Under the pieces are notes generated by a model. It ran no database searches. It saw only the letters and a program-made list of their open reading frames with translations, and had not been told where the DNA came from. From VXNE01 sp965206615 (GTDB taxonomy: Bacteria > Pseudomonadota > Gammaproteobacteria > Pseudomonadales > Azotimanducaceae): a stretch of 64,000 nt of DNA. The translations under genes were made by a program, and so were the position numbers. The DNA is taken from contig CBDBKI010000005.1 of the NCBI GenBank assembly GCA_965206615.1, forward strand, positions 496,001 to 560,000. Direction: 5' to 3'. The number at the start of each line of letters is the position of its first letter. The stretch's first letter is position 1. Shown one piece after another: positions 61,571 to 64,000 of the stretch.

Positions 61571-62764
61571 ATGAGCATTTCCGAGTTCAGGACCGTTGGC
61601 GAGTTGCGCAATGCACATGTCCTGTTGGATTCCGGCACGGACCAACTCAAGGTTCGTCGCCAGGATTTCTTCCACCGCGCCGTCGACTGGATCCGCGAGA
61701 AGGTCTCGCCCAATGCGCTGGCCCGCACGGAGCGGGAAGGGGTGCACAACCGGTTCCTGCGTGCGATCGCGGGCTCCTCGACCTACGACAGTGGTGACGT
61801 CAGCCGTGCCGAAGCTCTGCTCTCGGTCGATCTGCTGGAAGGCAAGCCACTGTCGTCGCGCCGCATCCGGGAAGTGTTTCAGGACCTGGACGGGCGCTCG
61901 ACCGGGGCGACGCGGGAGAACCGATTGACGGTCGCCTGGATGTCCGACCGGGGGGTCGCAGAGCGTCTGCAAGAACAGGAACGGGTGGCCCCGGTCAGCG
62001 ATGACGAGCGGGAGACCCTCGCTGGCCGAGTCGGTGAAGCGATCCATGCAGCCGGCGGCCAGGGGCGTCGCAAGGTGGAATTCGGGGAGGCATTGAAGAT
62101 CACCCACGGAGTGGTTGACGAGTTCTTGCAGGCAAAGGCCGACGAGGCCCGCGCCCAGGCGGAAGCCCGTGCCCAGGCGGAAGCCCGTGCCCAGGCCGAA
62201 GCCCGTGCCCGGGCCGAAGCGGAAGCGCGGGCAGCGGCGGCCGCGGCGGTTGCGCGCCGCGGTGTCGACACGAATCCGACGCCACGGAGTCAGGCTCCGA
62301 CGGCGGCGCATGTCGGGGCGCCCGTGAGCGGCAGGGAACAGACCACGGCAACGCTCGCAGTCGGCGAGACGCGCCAGCCGGTGCCGAGCAGCCGGAAGCA
62401 GTTGCAGGGCACACTGCGCCAGGCCAAGCTCCCCGGTGCGGTGCGGGCCGTACTGGCCAAGCTCATCAAGACCGGCGAGATCCTCGACCGAAACAGTCTG
62501 GTCCGCCGCGGCAACCGCCAGACGGCGGATTGGGTGATGGAAAATCGAGTAGGTCGGTGGTATGGCGAGGCGCAGCAGCGGGTCGGCGCCAGGAAGCACA
62601 TCAAGGACGGCGAGATGTTGATGGCGTCGACCAGTATGCTGCATGAGGTCAGGGAGTCGATTGCGGGCGCCGACGAACTCCTCGCCTACCCCAACGTCAA
62701 GAGCCAGGCACGCGCCTTGATAGCCGAGCAGGTAAGGAGCGAGGTCGCGCAGCAGTCCTCCTGA
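61571..62764 (+). CDS. Effector-like protein C with shared N-terminal domain (397 aa)
   Basis: 397 residues, start MSISEFRTVGELRNAHVLL. Residues about 31-105 (DFFHRAVDWIREKVSPNALA, then EALLSVDLLEGKPLSSRRIR, EVFQDLD) align with the N-terminal block of protein A: F-x-R-A-V-x-W-hR-x-x-x-S-P, R-F-x-x-A, A-L-L-x-x-D-x-x-x-G-x-P-L-x-S-R-R-I. The middle has an Ala/Glu/Arg helix built from repeats of AEARAQ (about 190-225), a proline-rich linker, and a C-terminal helical domain (LRQAKLPGAVRAVLAKLIK). No signal peptide. First gene of the plus-strand arm; the next gene follows after 49 bases. Function unknown. Confidence 0.72.
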   Translation: MSISEFRTVGELRNAHVLLDSGTDQLKVRRQDFFHRAVDWIREKVSPNALARTEREGVHNRFLRAIAGSSTYDSGDVSRAEALLSVDLLEGKPLSSRRIREVFQDLDGRSTGATRENRLTVAWMSDRGVAERLQEQERVAPVSDDERETLAGRVGEAIHAAGGQGRRKVEFGEALKITHGVVDEFLQAKADEARAQAEARAQAEARAQAEARARAEAEARAAAAAAVARRGVDTNPTPRSQAPTAAHVGAPVSGREQTTATLAVGETRQPVPSSRKQLQGTLRQAKLPGAVRAVLAKLIKTGEILDRNSLVRRGNRQTADWVMENRVGRWYGEAQQRVGARKHIKDGEMLMASTSMLHEVRESIAGADELLAYPNVKSQARALIAEQVRSEVAQQSS

Positions 62765-62813
62765 ACTTGCAGGACCCGTGGCGGTGGGCCGTGAAACAGG
62801 CAAGTAACACGTC

Positions 62814-64000
62814 GTGAACGAGCCAGTGACAGCAAACGTACGCAGCGCGGACGTGGTCCGCCCGGCGGCCTCGGAACCGCAGCATGCTCCCGAGCGGGCC
62901 TCGTGGGGCGGGCGACAGGTATCGTTCAAGGGGGGCGCGTTGCAGCCGCCGGTATCCGTGCGAAGCCGCGCGGGAACGTCGGGCACGGCAGGAGCCGCGG
63001 GAACAGGAGGCGGCACGGGCCGCAGCCTTGTCACCCGCTTCATCACGGCAATAAGATCTGCGTTCCATGGGCCTGCGAAGTTGCGGGCGACGGGCCAGGA
63101 CGGCGCGGTGTCCTCGCGCCGGCCGGGGGAACGGCTCGGCGGGCCGGGCGCGCCCCCGGAGCCGGGTCGCGCGGCGGGGGCGGGACCGCGGTCTGCCGTC
63201 CCCCGGGAGTCTCCCGTCGCGGGCGGCCAGCGGGCAGCGCTGGCGGCAGGAAGCGCGGCGGCCCTGGGCAATTACCTCGTCAACCGCAGCGTCGAAGGCG
63301 GGATTCCCGAGGCCTTGCAGAAGGACATGCAGACCCTGGTCAGGGCTGCGGGGCAGGTGGACGCCGACATCGACCGGGCAGTCGAGTTGCTCGACGCCAG
63401 CGGGCAGCGCCCCCTGAACGACGGGGAGCAGCGCGAGTTGTCTTCGCTGGTGCTGTCCAACAAGCACAACCTCGCCCTGCTGCAGACCTGGCTGGCCGAC
63501 AGGACCGGGCAACTCGAGGGTCAGAACGCCCAGACTCCGGCAGCCAGCACACTGTGCGGGGCCCTGCAGGACAGGTTTGCCGATCGCCTGATGGGTTTGG
63601 CCGACCTGATGTGCGTACACGACATCGAGGAGCCGTTCGACGAGCCGGTGAGTCGCGCGGACCGGGCCGCGGCGCACCTGCTGCATGCGTCGGCCGCCGT
63701 GGAGGTCGCCCGGGAGCTCGACGTGCCGGGGCTGGACCCGCAGGCCAAGCAGCGGCTCGTCGAAGATCTGCAGGCGCATCGCGACGAACTGGCTGATATC
63801 CGGGACGCCGCGAGCGGTCGGCTGGAGGCCCCCGCCGGGAAACTCCAGCTTGCCGCGCGGGAACTCTGGGAAACCCCCATCCCCCTGGTAAAGCCCAAGA
63901 AGGGCGGTGCGGACGAGATCAAGCAACTCAGGGCCCGCTGGGACAGCGCCGACGCTACGGGGCAGCGGCCGTTGCCGGCGGTCCATGCGAAGGTCGGCCA
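62814..64000 (+). CDS. Effector-like protein D, truncated by the window edge
   Basis: Open from a GTG at 62814 to the right edge, at least 395 residues, no stop. Starts VNEPVTANVRSADVVRPAAS, followed by a Gly/Ala/Pro/Arg-rich disordered stretch of about 150 residues and then a well-formed helical domain: GIPEALQKDMQTLVRAAGQV, VDADIDRAVELLDASGQRP, NKHNLALLQTWLADRTGQLE and RFADRLMGLADLM. A proline-, glycine- and arginine-rich head joined to a helical body is common in translocated effectors. Family not recognised. Probably in one operon with protein C. Confidence 0.65.
   Translation, partial: MNEPVTANVRSADVVRPAASEPQHAPERASWGGRQVSFKGGALQPPVSVRSRAGTSGTAGAAGTGGGTGRSLVTRFITAIRSAFHGPAKLRATGQDGAVSSRRPGERLGGPGAPPEPGRAAGAGPRSAVPRESPVAGGQRAALAAGSAAALGNYLVNRSVEGGIPEALQKDMQTLVRAAGQVDADIDRAVELLDASGQRPLNDGEQRELSSLVLSNKHNLALLQTWLADRTGQLEGQNAQTPAASTLCGALQDRFADRLMGLADLMCVHDIEEPFDEPVSRADRAAAHLLHASAAVEVARELDVPGLDPQAKQRLVEDLQAHRDELADIRDAASGRLEAPAGKLQLAARELWETPIPLVKPKKGGADEIKQLRARWDSADATGQRPLPAVHAKVG

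Noticed and set aside
57410..64000. Type III or IV secretion apparatus
   Set aside because: No structural secretion gene is present in the window; secretion of the effector-like proteins is only inferred.

Overview
The window is high-GC DNA (roughly 62-66 % by eye) from a Gram-negative bacterium. A FecI/FecR/TonB-receptor set and an AhpC/TSA-type redoxin support this, and the degradative genes (taurine-type and phytanoyl-type dioxygenases, acyl-CoA dehydrogenases, LLM flavoenzymes, amidase) suit an environmental proteobacterium. A block at the right end resembles secreted effectors aimed at eukaryotic phosphotyrosine signalling, which suggests a host-associated lifestyle, for example a symbiont of a marine animal. 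That is inference: no rRNA or taxonomic marker is present, no tRNA was recognised and there is no CRISPR array.

Layout. 1-9.3 kb: the start of an AlbA_2-type gene running off the left edge, a metal-dependent amidohydrolase, a DUF4242 protein, then a three-gene minus-strand operon encoding a SNF2-type helicase, an Mre11/SbcD-like nuclease and a Rad50/YhaN-like ATPase. 9.9-16.7 kb: a compact integrated element with a tyrosine integrase, a leftward set of small genes with a truncated AAA_25-type ATPase, and a rightward capsid, portal and zinc-ribbon set. It lies between two clusters of one 63-bp palindromic repeat. 17-21.3 kb: TonB receptor, FecR and FecI. 21.4-30.6 kb: small catabolic and redox genes, a putative nucleotidyltransferase toxin-antitoxin pair, and a redoxin read through an in-frame TGA that lies where a CxxC motif needs its first cysteine. 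A SECIS-like hairpin follows this codon, so it is a strong selenoprotein candidate. 30.6-44.9 kb: a Fic protein with a variant active site, two acyl-CoA dehydrogenases, a MATE exporter, an intradiol dioxygenase, an alcohol dehydrogenase, an enoyl-CoA hydratase, a single-chain biotin carboxylase/carboxyltransferase, a BNR-repeat protein and an APC permease. 45-48.4 kb: a VapBC-type pair, an amidase and an LLM oxidoreductase.

48.5-53.6 kb is a graveyard of truncated genes (YeiH, PIN, DUF4338, PLD-like, IS1380 transposase, cupin, hydrolase, TonB receptor) around one intact FitAB-type pair. 54-56.7 kb is a MalT/LuxR-type regulator split by one frameshift. 57.4-64 kb is a divergent island of four large unassigned proteins. 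One carries a 153-residue unit three times plus a partial copy, loaded with YxxM, YxN and EPIY-type tyrosine motifs. Two others share an N-terminal domain of about 75-100 residues, which suggests a common secretion or chaperone signal.

A GTAGGGG-bounded hairpin element occurs at three places and supplies the TAG stop codon of four genes. In two copies its hairpin loops are complementary (CTTGT and ACAAG).
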